Source: a virus
Virus record (IMG/VR): IMGVR_UViG_3300032069_000048
Coordinates: 1-25,898 of that record
DNA: 25,898 nt
Strand: one strand, 5' to 3'
Shown: positions 5,275 through 13,343 of the stretch, piece by piece
Position numbering within the stretch: the first letter of the stretch is position 1
Layout of the letters: each line of letters begins with the position of its first letter
Program-made: the position numbers and the translations under genes
Notes under the pieces: model-generated
Told to the model about the DNA's origin: nothing
The model's database searches: none
Seen by the model: the letters and a program-made list of their open reading frames with translations, nothing else

Positions 5275-5487
5275 TTGGCCATTACTCCAGGGATCGATTT
5301 AAAAATAGAAAATCTAAAATTTTTTGAATTGATTCTTGGTAAGACAGGAATAAAAATTGAAGAACTAATAGAAGAAATTCCTATAGAAAAACCACTTCCA
5401 TATGATTTTATTAAGGGAAATATATCAAAGGAAAATCTTCAAAAGATGTGGAATAATTATAAGGATTTAATTTTAAATGGCGAATGA
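5275..5487 (+). CDS. Hypothetical helical protein, start uncertain (up to 70 aa)
   Basis: The frame is open from about 5176 to the TAA at 5485-5487 but has no ATG, GTG or ribosome site. The first usable codon is a weak TTG at 5275. The part from about 5242 looks coding (DERASKLLYHLAITPGIDLK), then an amphipathic stretch (IKIEELIEEIPIEKPL) and a helical C-terminus. A strong start signal exists only in another frame (5172), so a frameshift or fusion is likely. It overlaps the small terminase gene by 11 bases, which supports real translation of its 3' part. Function unknown. Confidence 0.45.
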   Translation: MAITPGIDLKIENLKFFELILGKTGIKIEELIEEIPIEKPLPYDFIKGNISKENLQKMWNNYKDLILNGE

Positions 5488-5965
5488 AGTCGAACTTGAA
5501 AAAGTGGCTAAATCCGTTTTTGGAATCACCTCACGCCGTTATAGGCAGATGGCAACGGATGAGATTGTTCCTGCTGTCGTTAAGGGTAAAATTGATTTTA
5601 TTGCGGCATCGAAAAGTCTTATTGCATATTATCGCAAGCTTGCCGAAGGTCAGGGATCGCTCAACCTCACCGATGTTCGCACCCGGAAAGAAAATGCCAG
5701 GGCGGAACGTGAAGAGCTAATTGTAAAAAAATTAAAGGGGGAGTTGGTGTTAAAGGATCAAGTCGAGCAGTGGCTTCATGGTCATGTCGAAGAAGCCAAG
5801 ACCGCTTTTTGGGGATTACCAAGAAGAATGGGACCAGTATTTAGTTCAATCGCTGATGAAAAAGAAATTGAATTCTTATTAAGGGAAGAAATTCATAAGA
5901 TATTGGAGGAGATGGGAAAACCATTAAAAAGGAAGGGGGTGAGAAAAAATGTCAAAAGAAAGTGA
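5477..5965 (+). CDS. Terminase small subunit, Nu1-like (162 aa)
   Basis: The N-terminal ~60 residues form a DNA-binding HTH of the phage packaging Nu1 type (VEKLEKVAKSVFGITSRRYRQ-like segment, then an IVPAVVKGKIDFIAAS stretch). A linker and oligomerisation helix follow (NARAEREELIVKKLKGELV), then a helical C-terminus ending in a basic tail. Residue pattern, length and position directly upstream of the large subunit all fit. It should recognise the packaging site and load the large subunit. It overlaps the previous frame by 11 bases and the next gene by 17, so the packaging genes are a coupled operon. Confidence 0.75.
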   Translation: MANEVELEKVAKSVFGITSRRYRQMATDEIVPAVVKGKIDFIAASKSLIAYYRKLAEGQGSLNLTDVRTRKENARAEREELIVKKLKGELVLKDQVEQWLHGHVEEAKTAFWGLPRRMGPVFSSIADEKEIEFLLREEIHKILEEMGKPLKRKGVRKNVKRK

Positions 5966-6137
5966 GTTGAAAATTAAGATTAAAGTAATTGACTATCGGA
6001 AGAGAGTTCATGCTTTAGAGGTATTAACCCATAAATTGAAAGAGGCAACTTTGGCTTGTCAAAAATTTGTAGAAGCTCAAAATATCGCCTTGAAGTCGCT
6101 TTATAAATTTAAGGAAAAATTGAATGCGGAAAAATAA
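5949..6137 (+). CDS. Small coiled-coil protein between terminase subunits (62 aa)
   Basis: ATG 5949 follows GGAAGGGGGTGAG, a strong ribosome site inside the end of the small terminase gene. The product is helical over most of its length (IKVIDYRKRVHALEVLTHKL at residues 11-30). Heptad-like Leu/Val spacing fits a coiled coil. It overlaps the large terminase by 14 bases. It may be an assembly or packaging accessory factor; no family is recognised. Confidence 0.6.
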   Translation: MSKESELKIKIKVIDYRKRVHALEVLTHKLKEATLACQKFVEAQNIALKSLYKFKEKLNAEK

Positions 6138-8079
6138 TCTCGCAGAAAAAATCCCAGAAGATCAAAGGCAATGGTGGCGACCGCCTGAACGGATTACCGT
6201 TCCAGATTGGGTGGAGAAGAATGTTAGGCTTCCTCGCTTCACCTCTGCCGAACCTGGACCATTTCGAATTTCACGCCTTCCCTATACCAGGGGGCCTCTT
6301 CTTGCTTTTGGATCTCTTTTTATAGAGCAGACCGTTTCTGTCTGGGGGCGCCAACTTGGCAAGTCGACTCTCCAATATGCTTTCCTTTGCTATTGCATTG
6401 CCCAGGATCCCGGGCCTGCCATTTGCTTATTGCCTACGATCGATAAGGCCAAATATACCTCAAAAAAAAGACTTCAGCCAATGTTTAAGGCTTGCGAACC
6501 AGTCCGCGCCCAAATGACAAATAATCCAGATGATTTCACCCTTACGGAAATGCAGTTTCAAAACATGATTCTTTCTATGGCCTGGGGCGGATCGGAGATG
6601 CAACTCACCACCCGGCCAGCGAGGTATCTTTTTCGGGATGAGATTGACGAATTAAAAAAAACTGTTGGACAAAATGCGGTTGATCCTATGAAAGCAATTG
6701 AGCAGACTACATCCAATTTTTCAAATCGTAAAATTGTGGATACTGGAACACCCACTACACCAGAGGGGAATATCTGGGAAGAACTTAAAACCTGTCAATA
6801 TATCTTTGAATATTGGGTGGCCTGCCCTTACTGTGGAGTTTATCAAATTCTCTATTGGGAAAATGTTAGATTCGGGGAAAAAGACGGAGAACATCATGAT
6901 CCTGTGATCGTCGAAGAAAATGCCTATTATGAATGCGAAGGTTGTCAAAAAGAAATTTCCAATCTCGATAAAATCAGGATTCTTGCAGGTGGGGAATGGA
7001 GGGCCAGGCTGACCCTCGATCCTTGTAATCAGATCATAAAAAATATCCGGGCTAAGATTGAAGATACGATTTCTCTGAATGAAATTCTGGATAAACCTAA
7101 ATATCGTCGTATCAAAAAAATCGGCTTCCATCTTCCGAAGTGGTATTCGCCGTTTTCAGGAGGCACATTTGGAATAATCGCAAAAGAATTTCTTGAAGCC
7201 AACAATTCCCTAAAAGAAGGTGATGATTTCGCACCGATGCGAAACTGGAGGATTTATAACGCCGCCAGACCGTGGGAAGAAGAAGCCCTATCCAAAACAG
7301 AAATAGAATTGATGGAAAATAAAATTGATCTCGAACCGAATACCTGTCCTAAAAATACGGTTGTTCTCACTTGCGGAATCGATCCAAGTGAAGGGGGTTT
7401 CTTCATCGATGTTTTGGCTTGGCATATGCACGAGCAAACAATCAGCGCCCATCTTCTGGATTATCGGACGATTTATGATTGGGATGAACTTGAAAACTTT
7501 ATAAAAAATGCGGCCTATCCGATTGATGGAGAAACATTTAAAAAGAAAATTCTGATTTCTGGACTCGATACTGGTGGATCAGAATATGAGGGAGAAGATA
7601 CGACGATGACTGAAGCGGCCTATCTTTGGCTTTTAAAAATGAGAAAAATGGGCCTCAATGTCTTTGGCACAAAGGGGGCTTCTCATCCCATGAAAGATCG
7701 GGCTAAACAAATAAAGATTGGGAAGATGCCTGGTCGATCAGGGAAACCCATTCCTGGGGGCATCATTCTTTGGGAGATCAACACGAATGAAATGAAGCGG
7801 GTGCTTTGGTTCCATCTCAAAATCGAGAAAGACAAACCGGGCCGGTTTACTTTTCATTCTCGGACCGAAGGGGATTATATCAAACATATTCTCGCGGAAA
7901 AGGAAGTCCGAGATAAAAATGGGAATTGGGAATGGGTGAGAAGAGGGAGAAATCATCATCTGGATGGAACGATCATTGCCTTGACTTTGGCCGAAATGGA
8001 TTGCTACGGTCTCCAGATTTTTAGTGGAACCGGAACGAAATCTTCGGCAAGGCGAACTATTTCAAAAGGAGTGGAATGA
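6124..8079 (+). CDS. Terminase large subunit, GpA family (651 aa)
   Basis: This packaging motor of the lambda GpA family has every expected element. They are a Walker A-like GRQLGKST (75-82), Walker B YLFRDEIDE (168-176), and a zinc ribbon between ATPase and nuclease (CPYC 234-237, CEGC 271-274). The RNase H-like nuclease has acidic residues Asp420 (CGID), Asp482 (SGLDTGG) and Asp614 (HHLDGT). Length is typical. It translocates DNA into proheads and cuts the concatemer. AAGGA precedes the ATG, and the next gene overlaps by ATGA. No truncation or missing key residue is seen. Confidence 0.95.
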   Translation: MRKNNLAEKIPEDQRQWWRPPERITVPDWVEKNVRLPRFTSAEPGPFRISRLPYTRGPLLAFGSLFIEQTVSVWGRQLGKSTLQYAFLCYCIAQDPGPAICLLPTIDKAKYTSKKRLQPMFKACEPVRAQMTNNPDDFTLTEMQFQNMILSMAWGGSEMQLTTRPARYLFRDEIDELKKTVGQNAVDPMKAIEQTTSNFSNRKIVDTGTPTTPEGNIWEELKTCQYIFEYWVACPYCGVYQILYWENVRFGEKDGEHHDPVIVEENAYYECEGCQKEISNLDKIRILAGGEWRARLTLDPCNQIIKNIRAKIEDTISLNEILDKPKYRRIKKIGFHLPKWYSPFSGGTFGIIAKEFLEANNSLKEGDDFAPMRNWRIYNAARPWEEEALSKTEIELMENKIDLEPNTCPKNTVVLTCGIDPSEGGFFIDVLAWHMHEQTISAHLLDYRTIYDWDELENFIKNAAYPIDGETFKKKILISGLDTGGSEYEGEDTTMTEAAYLWLLKMRKMGLNVFGTKGASHPMKDRAKQIKIGKMPGRSGKPIPGGIILWEINTNEMKRVLWFHLKIEKDKPGRFTFHSRTEGDYIKHILAEKEVRDKNGNWEWVRRGRNHHLDGTIIALTLAEMDCYGLQIFSGTGTKSSARRTISKGVE

Positions 8080-8282
8080 AGAAAGATTCTAATGGCAAAA
8101 TAAATGGTTGGCTTTATGGTTGGAAAGATATAGCCCAATACGTTGGTTGTGATGTTTGCACTGTGAGAAAATATGTTATCAAAAATAACCTCCCAATTTA
8201 CCGTTTACCCAATGGAAAACCAATCGCTATGCCCGACGAAATGGATAGATGGATTAAAAACCTCAAAAAACCTCAATTTTAA
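8076..8282 (+). CDS. Small HTH DNA-binding protein, excisionase/MerR-like (68 aa)
   Basis: It overlaps the terminase stop by ATGA and has AAAGGAGTGGA before the start. The core (YGWKDIAQYVGCDVCTVRKY, residues ~14-33) followed by a short wing (LPIYRLPNGKPIAM) is the winged HTH of the excisionase/DNA-binding HTH_17 group. Such proteins act as repressors, activators or excision factors. The operator-like inverted repeat at 8356-8372, about 75 bases downstream, is a plausible own target. Its place at the end of the packaging operon suggests control of the head genes that follow. Confidence 0.7.
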   Translation: MKKDSNGKINGWLYGWKDIAQYVGCDVCTVRKYVIKNNLPIYRLPNGKPIAMPDEMDRWIKNLKKPQF

Positions 8283-8329
8283 TACCATTTTACTATCGTT
8301 TTGATATAAATTACAACACCTTCCTCGCC

Positions 8330-8356
8330 TTGACTTTACTTCCCGTTTAGTATAGT
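8330..8356 (+). promoter_or_regulatory. Weak promoter candidate for head operon
   Basis: TTGACT (8330-8335) and TATAGT (8351-8356) are separated by a short 15-base spacer in the AT-rich gap before the gpW-like gene. The short spacer makes this uncertain, or dependent on an activator. Confidence 0.3.
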
Positions 8357-8372
8357 GATATCTCAAATATCA
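8356..8372. promoter_or_regulatory. Operator-like inverted repeat TGATAT-N5-ATATCA
   Basis: A perfect 6-base inverted repeat (TGATAT, CTCAA, ATATCA) overlaps the end of the candidate -10 box. A further TGATAT half-site lies at 8302-8307. Placement at the transcript start suits a repressor, possibly the HTH protein at 8076-8282. Confidence 0.35.
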
Positions 8373-8398
8373 AATTTTTTGTTTAATATTTTAAATCT

Positions 8399-8614
8399 AT
8401 GGCCAGAACCCTTGCTCAGGCAGAAGAAGAATATACCGCCATTCGGGTGGCCTATCTCAAGGCGCTTCAGGCTGAATCTTATGGCGTATCGGGGCGTTCC
8501 GTTTCAAGGCCCCGGTCAACCGACCTAAGAAAGCAGATGGATCAATTAGCCGAAGAGATTGCCAGATTCGAGGGATCCGGGATCAAGGTAGTGGCCGTAA
8601 CCCCAGTAGGATAG
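8399..8614 (+). CDS. gpW/DUF6148-like head-tail connector (71 aa)
   Basis: The protein (MARTLAQAEEEYTAIRVAYL at its start) has two helices joined by a short Gly/Ser/Arg-rich hairpin (SYGVSGRSVSRPRS) and a small C-terminal strand. This is the layout of gpW-like or DUF6148 proteins found between the terminase and portal genes of many phages. In lambda, gpW seals the portal after packaging. Length and position match the family. No clear ribosome site precedes the ATG. The family name is by pattern and context. Confidence 0.65.
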   Translation: MARTLAQAEEEYTAIRVAYLKALQAESYGVSGRSVSRPRSTDLRKQMDQLAEEIARFEGSGIKVVAVTPVG

Positions 8615-8645
8615 AGAAATGAATGGCTGAAATTTGAGACGAACC

Positions 8646-10262
8646 ATGCCTTTGCAGTTGAACCCAAATACGGGTCAATGGGAAAAAGCCTCTCCCGTGA
8701 CAATCCTTTATGATCATCATGGTCGGGCTATGGCTATCTCTTCGGGCGCTTATACTGGCGCCTCCACTTCCCGTCGCGCTCTTCGATATTTTAATCCTAA
8801 AAATCTTGATGCTGATTCTGCTCTCCTTCCCGAACTTGGCAGATTGAGAGATATTTCCGAGGATCTTGCACGAAATTCCCCCCTTGCTCTTGGTGCGATT
8901 AATACCGCCGTAACGAATATCGTTGGTTCGGGTTTAAAACTTCAATGTCGTTTAGATCGAGAATTCTTAAAGATGGAAGAAGATCAGGCCGATGAATGGG
9001 AAACCAATACAGAAAGAGAATTCCATTTATGGGCTGATTCTCAAGATTGTGATGTTGCAAGAACTCTCCCATTTCCTGAAGGACAAGATTTAGTTTTTAG
9101 GAAAGTTCTTGTTGATGGGGATATTTTCATTTTGATAACCCGGAAAGAAAATAAGAATTCTCCATATTCTCTTAAACTCCAATATATCGAAGGGGATAGG
9201 GTCAAAAATAAAGATAATCTCTCTGAAACAAAAACTCTTAAAGGTGGTATTGAAAAAGACGAAAATGGAGCCCCTATAAATTATCACATTATGAAGGATT
9301 CTCCGGGATCTATGTATCCTCCCATTAAACAAGAATGGGATGTTATTCCTGCTTTTTCAGACAAGACGGGTCTTCGAAATGTGATTCACCTCTATCGCAT
9401 GCTTCGTCCTGGACAATCAAGGGGCCTTCCCTATCTTTCACCTGTTATCGAATTACTGAAACAACTTACCCGTTATTCTGAGGCCGAAATCATGGCCGCC
9501 GTCGTGGCTTCATATTTTACTGGCGTTATTGAGACTGAAGCGGGCAGCCAAGGAATGATCGGCAATATGATAGGGGATGATGATGTTGATACCGCCGTGG
9601 AGGGAAGCACATCGGATCAGGATATTAAACTTGGTCCAGCAGCATTGGTTGCCCTCAAAGTTGGTGAAAAGATCACCTTTGGCAATCCCGGGCGTCCGAA
9701 TACTGCTTTTGGTGAATTTATGAATGCCATCCTTCAGCAAATCGGTGTGGCTCTCGAAATTCCATTTGAAATTCTAATTGGTCACTTTTCGGCTTCGTAT
9801 TCGGCTTCAAGGGCAGCCCTTCTCGAGGCGTGGAGATTTTTCCGGGGTCGTCGGTCATGGCTCGCACGGAATTTTTGTCAACTCGTCTATGAAAATTGGC
9901 TTTATGAAGCCGTGGCCATAGGTCGGGTCAAGGCCCCTGGATTTTTTAAGGACTTTATGATCCGCAAGGCCTTCTCGAATGCAATCTGGATCGGTGAGGC
10001 TCCGAGTCAGATCGATCCCGTGAAAGAAGTTGATGCGGCTGAGAAGAGATTGAATCTTTTTCTCACCACAAGGGATGAGGAAACTGTGGCCTTGACAGGC
10101 GGTGACTTTGAGGCGAATTGGCCAAGGATAAAGAAAGAGAAAAAAATGATCAAAGAGATTCATCCAGAATCTAAGCCAACAATTCCCCCCACCAGCAAAG
10201 AAATGCCTGAGAATATGGGCAGCGACATAGAAGATGAAACGAAGCAGGAGGCGCAGCAATGA
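8646..10262 (+). CDS. Portal protein, lambda family (538 aa)
   Basis: The sequence fits the lambda-type portal family: an N-terminal arm with RALRYFNPKNLDADS, then a core with DISEDLARNSPLALGAINTA and TNIVGSGLKLQ. The wing and stem region has RMLRPGQSRGLPYLSPVIEL. A tail segment (SASYSASRAALLEAWRFFRG) is characteristic of this family. It forms the dodecameric portal at the capsid vertex. I start at ATG 8646; an in-frame TTG at 8634 would add four residues and neither has a strong ribosome site. The stop overlaps the next start by four bases (ATGA). The C-terminus is Glu/Pro-rich and probably disordered. Confidence 0.92.
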   Translation: MPLQLNPNTGQWEKASPVTILYDHHGRAMAISSGAYTGASTSRRALRYFNPKNLDADSALLPELGRLRDISEDLARNSPLALGAINTAVTNIVGSGLKLQCRLDREFLKMEEDQADEWETNTEREFHLWADSQDCDVARTLPFPEGQDLVFRKVLVDGDIFILITRKENKNSPYSLKLQYIEGDRVKNKDNLSETKTLKGGIEKDENGAPINYHIMKDSPGSMYPPIKQEWDVIPAFSDKTGLRNVIHLYRMLRPGQSRGLPYLSPVIELLKQLTRYSEAEIMAAVVASYFTGVIETEAGSQGMIGNMIGDDDVDTAVEGSTSDQDIKLGPAALVALKVGEKITFGNPGRPNTAFGEFMNAILQQIGVALEIPFEILIGHFSASYSASRAALLEAWRFFRGRRSWLARNFCQLVYENWLYEAVAIGRVKAPGFFKDFMIRKAFSNAIWIGEAPSQIDPVKEVDAAEKRLNLFLTTRDEETVALTGGDFEANWPRIKKEKKMIKEIHPESKPTIPPTSKEMPENMGSDIEDETKQEAQQ

Positions 10263-11158
10263 AGATCATTGATTTGCTAACTTCACCTTGGGCTATCATT
10301 CCATCCAAATTGATCGAGATAGTCGAAATTTATAACACCCATCTGAAGGGCGAAAAAATTGATTTAAAAATCGTAGAGGCTCAGATGGGAAAACCTTTGA
10401 ATCGGGAAGAGCAGGGATATGAAGTGGTTGATGGTGTAGCCGTGATTCCTATTGATGGCGTGATTTCTAAAAAAATGAATTTATTTACAAAAATTTCCGG
10501 TGGGGCATCCACTCAATTGATCGGAAGGGATTTTCAACAGACCCTAAATGACCCGACAGTTAAAGCGATCGTTCTGAATATCGATTCTCCTGGAGGATCG
10601 GTTGATGGGACATTTGAATTGGCAAATATGATTTATGAATCAAGAGGGAAAATTCCAATTCTCGCCTATACCGATGGGGTAATGGCATCTGCCGCCTATG
10701 CTATCGGATCGGCTGCCGATAAAATTTATATCTCAGGAGACACAACCCAAGTTGGTTCTATTGGAGTCATTGCCATTCACCGTGACATTTCGAAGGCCGA
10801 AGAGAAAGCAGGGATCAAAACCACACATATTGTCGCCGGGAAATATAAGGCCGTGGGTTCTCCTTATGCTCCCCTGAGCGAGGATGATAGGGTCATAATC
10901 CAGAAGGATATTGATTACCTCTATTCTGTTTTTGTTCAGAATGTTTCCCGAAATAGGGATGTTTCTACAGATCAAGTTTTATCCGATATGGCAGAAGGCC
11001 AAATTTTTATTGGGAAGCAGGCAATCGAGGCCGGATTGGTGGACGGTGTTTCCACTCTTGAAAGCCTTGTTTATCAATATAGTTCAGCCAACTTGCCTTT
11101 CAGGGTCAGGGCGACCATTGAAAGCAGAGTAAAGGAGGTATGCTATGCCGTATCCTAA
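10259..11158 (+). CDS. S49-family prohead protease, SppA-like (299 aa)
   Basis: This serine protease of the S49/ClpP-fold group occupies the place of lambda gpC. The strand-turn AIVLNIDSPGGSVDGT (103-118) forms the oxyanion region. Ser144 in VMASAAYA is the predicted nucleophile and Lys195 or Lys197 in AGKYKAVGSPYAPL the general base, so a Ser/Lys dyad. A C-terminal GKQAIEAGLVDGVSTLESLV completes the family. It should process the prohead after assembly. The scaffold domain that often follows in one polypeptide is here a separate downstream gene (11769-12560). The 3' end contains an AAGGAGG ribosome site for the broken ORF at 11145. Confidence 0.92.
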   Translation: MKIIDLLTSPWAIIPSKLIEIVEIYNTHLKGEKIDLKIVEAQMGKPLNREEQGYEVVDGVAVIPIDGVISKKMNLFTKISGGASTQLIGRDFQQTLNDPTVKAIVLNIDSPGGSVDGTFELANMIYESRGKIPILAYTDGVMASAAYAIGSAADKIYISGDTTQVGSIGVIAIHRDISKAEEKAGIKTTHIVAGKYKAVGSPYAPLSEDDRVIIQKDIDYLYSVFVQNVSRNRDVSTDQVLSDMAEGQIFIGKQAIEAGLVDGVSTLESLVYQYSSANLPFRVRATIESRVKEVCYAVS

Positions 11159-11177
11159 TGAAGGGAAAAAGGTCTAA
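11145..11177 (+). pseudogene. Severed 5' end of scaffold gene (10 codons)
   Basis: An AAAGGAGG ribosome site and ATG 11145 encode MPYPNEGKKV before a TAA. The downstream gene begins MPFPGEHSCRLREP with its own ribosome site. Joining MPYPNE to HSCRLREP gives the start expected for this phage family, so this is most simply the original start, cut off by the HNH gene insertion at 11174-11719. Confidence 0.6.
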
Positions 11178-11719
11178 AAGGTGATCCCATGGGCAGAAAG
11201 AAGATTCTCAAGATATCTAATTCTGGCAACCATATCTTTTATGGTATCATGTTCTGTATTGGGAAAAAGTTCCAAATTTTCAGGCTGATTATTTCCTCTT
11301 TTTCCATCTTTATGATGAACATGTTCCCATCTTTCAAGAGGCCGTTTGAGTATTTGAGACATGATAAGTCGATGTTCATATATCTCACCTCTTTTATCTG
11401 CCATAGGATTTTCTGGGGCAAAGATTTTCATGTAACCAGCATCATTAAGTCTTCGTCTTGCTGGACGGAGACGGTGTTTCTCTTTCCATGTAAGAGTTTT
11501 GTAACATTGTTTACAAAATCCAGTAAATTCGCCAGTTCTCATTTTTCTTTGAACCATATCAAGTCTCCAATATCGCTTGATATTACATTTACCACATATG
11601 ATTGGAATTACAATGCGTTTGGTATGATTTGGGTCAATCTGAGAAACTGGTTCATCCCAATGAATTATAGAACCTTTAAAAATTTGTTGAGACTTTTGAG
11701 GAAGTTTGAGTTTTTTCAT
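11174..11719 (-). CDS. HNH endonuclease inserted antisense in head operon (181 aa)
   Basis: The HNH_3-type core is clear: YEHRLIMSQILKRPLERWEH, then VHHKDGKRGNNQPENLELF and a closing HD. An N-terminal zinc site is suggested by CGKC (42-45) and CKQC (69-72). I start at ATG 11719 (MKKLKLPQKS), 6 bases after a -10 box; the longer frame to 11824 runs back through the promoter. It is the only leftward gene within the rightward structural operon and interrupts the beginning of the scaffold gene, the pattern of a recently arrived homing endonuclease. Expected function is site-specific cleavage of phages lacking the insertion. Confidence 0.85.
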   Translation of the reverse strand: MKKLKLPQKSQQIFKGSIIHWDEPVSQIDPNHTKRIVIPIICGKCNIKRYWRLDMVQRKMRTGEFTGFCKQCYKTLTWKEKHRLRPARRRLNDAGYMKIFAPENPMADKRGEIYEHRLIMSQILKRPLERWEHVHHKDGKRGNNQPENLELFPNTEHDTIKDMVARIRYLENLLSAHGITF

Positions 11720-11725
11720 GATCCT

Positions 11726-11755
11726 AATATACCATATTTGACAGAACAATGTCAA
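11726..11755 (-). promoter_or_regulatory. Sigma-70 promoter for antisense HNH gene, leaderless geometry
   Basis: On the minus strand TTGACA (11755-11750), an 18-base spacer and TATATT (11731-11726) lie 6 bases before ATG 11719, so the mRNA should start at or next to the AUG. The -35 box also begins an inverted repeat TTGACA-N6-TGTCAA. It lies a base from the AGGAGGT ribosome site of the opposing scaffold gene. Confidence 0.65.
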
Positions 11756-11768
11756 GAGGAGGTGTAAA

Positions 11769-12560
11769 GTGCCTTTTCCAGGGGAGCATTCATGTCGTTT
11801 ACGGGAGCCTGTTGAAGGAGCCAAGACCCGTCGAGATAATGGGGCCCGGAATCACAATGGTAAAAAATATGATGTGATTTATCAGGAGCAAGATAAAAAA
11901 TGGGTTGAGCAGGCTTATAGATATCCCAAAGAGACCTGGACCGCTTCTGAAGCAGGAAGCCATTGTAAAAGTCATAGCGGATCATTTGAAGCCGCACAAG
12001 AGGAAAAGAAAGGAGAAAAAGTCATGGAAGGAATCGTAACGAAAGAAACATTTTCAAAGGCATATCCAGAAATCTTCTCCGAAATCCAGAAGGAATCTAA
12101 ATTACTTGGGGTTTCTGAAGGAATTGAGACTGGAAAGAAAGAAGGTTTTGTCTCCGGTGCAGAGGCAGAACGAAAAAGAATTAAGGCAGTTCAAGATCAA
12201 TTGCTTCCAGGGCATGAAGCATTGATTGAAACTTTGAAATTTGATGGAAAGACCACGGGACCAGAGGCGGCAGTTCAAGTTCTCGGTGCAGAAAAAGCTC
12301 TGCTGGATGGGAAGAAAAAGGAATTGATGGAAGAGGGTCAAAAACCAATTTCTCAGACCAATCTTGGAACTGGGAAAAAGGAAGAGATCGATTTAAATCT
12401 TCCAATTGAAGAAAAGGCAAAAGCAGTCTGGAATAAAGATCCGGACCTGAGAAAGGAATTTGGAGATAATTTCGATTCCTATCTGGCTTTTACTAAGGCC
12501 AGCGTAGAAGGCAGGGTCAAGATTTGGAACAAAGAAAAACCGAAGGGAGGTAATGAATAA
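11769..12560 (+). CDS. Head assembly/scaffold protein with nested start (263 aa)
   Basis: GTG 11769 follows a perfect AGGAGGT. Residues 1-80 form a small conserved phage domain (EHSCRLREP, HNGKKYDVIYQ, EQAYRYPKETWTA and HCKSHSGSFE). The rest is a helical scaffold-type segment (SEGIETGKKEGFVSGAEAER, then GHEALIETLKFDGKTTG and AAVQVLGAEKALLDGKKK), which in related phages follows the protease. An internal in-frame ATG at 12024 has its own AAAGGAG site and would give a 178-residue scaffold alone, like lambda Nu3 nested in gene C. The original 5' end was displaced by the HNH insertion just upstream. It acts in prohead assembly together with the S49 protease. Confidence 0.7.
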   Translation: MPFPGEHSCRLREPVEGAKTRRDNGARNHNGKKYDVIYQEQDKKWVEQAYRYPKETWTASEAGSHCKSHSGSFEAAQEEKKGEKVMEGIVTKETFSKAYPEIFSEIQKESKLLGVSEGIETGKKEGFVSGAEAERKRIKAVQDQLLPGHEALIETLKFDGKTTGPEAAVQVLGAEKALLDGKKKELMEEGQKPISQTNLGTGKKEEIDLNLPIEEKAKAVWNKDPDLRKEFGDNFDSYLAFTKASVEGRVKIWNKEKPKGGNE

Positions 12561-13324
12561 TGACGACTTTAGCAGCAGATAAAAGGAGAGCTTTGGTTCT
12601 TGGCGATGTCAATGAATTCCCCGTGATTGCGGCTGACATTATTTATGAAGGTGCAGCCGTAGGGACAGTTATCGCATCTGGCCATGCAAGGCCACTAACC
12701 TCGGTTGATGAGTTTGTGGGTTTTGCGGAGCAGAAGGTGGATAACTCGGCTGGGGCGGCAGCCGCAAAAAATGTGAGGGTTGTCACTAAAGGAACGGTCA
12801 AACTTTCAATCTCAGGTGCGGTGATCACCGATGTTGGGTTGCCTGTCTATGCAACCGATGACGATACTTTTGTCTTTCTTCCGACAGGCGGTGTCTTTGT
12901 CGGTTTTGCGAGGAGATTTTATTCCTCCGGGATTATGGAGGTTGAATTTGACGCCATCAACTTCAAAGATCCATGGGAAGCGTATAAAAAGGAAACTTTG
13001 TCAGCGGGTACCCTGACATTGGATATCCAGGATAGCGGGAAACTCATTTGCTGCACCTTGACGACAGTAATCACTCTGCCAGCAACGGCGACAGCAGGAC
13101 GATTCGCAGTTTTGAATTGTGGGCCATATGGGACCGTTCAGATCAGCCTCAGCCCAAATGCATTAGATAAGATTCAGGGGCCGGATATTGGAGGAACCGA
13201 TGATAAGGATCTTATCAACACACTTGCCACGGCGAATCGTGGGGATTATTGCATTTTTGACAATGGCGATGCCAATGGTGCGGTTATCAGAGGATTGAAA
13301 GGGACCTGGGCCACAGAAGCATAA
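12560..13324 (+). CDS. Head decoration/cement protein, DUF2190-like with C-terminal extension (254 aa)
   Basis: The start overlaps the previous stop (TAATG) with GGAGGTAATGAATA upstream. The first ~120 residues resemble capsid cement proteins of the DUF2190 type (IIYEGAAVGTVIASGHARPL, then FVGFAEQKVDNSAGAAAAKN, VRVVTKGTVKL and GLPVYATDDDTFVF). The last ~115 residues are an additional beta-rich domain (LTTVITLPATATAGRFAVLN, GPYGTVQISLSPN) probably exposed on the capsid surface. Position just before the major capsid gene fits. It is followed by the terminator that separates it from that gene. Confidence 0.75.
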   Translation: MTTLAADKRRALVLGDVNEFPVIAADIIYEGAAVGTVIASGHARPLTSVDEFVGFAEQKVDNSAGAAAAKNVRVVTKGTVKLSISGAVITDVGLPVYATDDDTFVFLPTGGVFVGFARRFYSSGIMEVEFDAINFKDPWEAYKKETLSAGTLTLDIQDSGKLICCTLTTVITLPATATAGRFAVLNCGPYGTVQISLSPNALDKIQGPDIGGTDDKDLINTLATANRGDYCIFDNGDANGAVIRGLKGTWATEA

Positions 13325-13343
13325 TATAAACTAAAATCGGGGT

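Noticed and set aside
10810-10820. 11-base match to decoded array spacer 2 in the protease gene (minus strand)
   Set aside because: A match this short is expected by chance at roughly 0.1-0.2 per spacer, and its orientation relative to mRNA differs from the spacer 1 match.
11163-11780. Group I intron in the scaffold gene
   Set aside because: Exon-like joints exist (MPYPNE / HSCRLREP), but the antisense HNH frame and its promoter fill nearly the whole insert. No room is left for a ribozyme core, and the downstream part has its own ribosome site and start.
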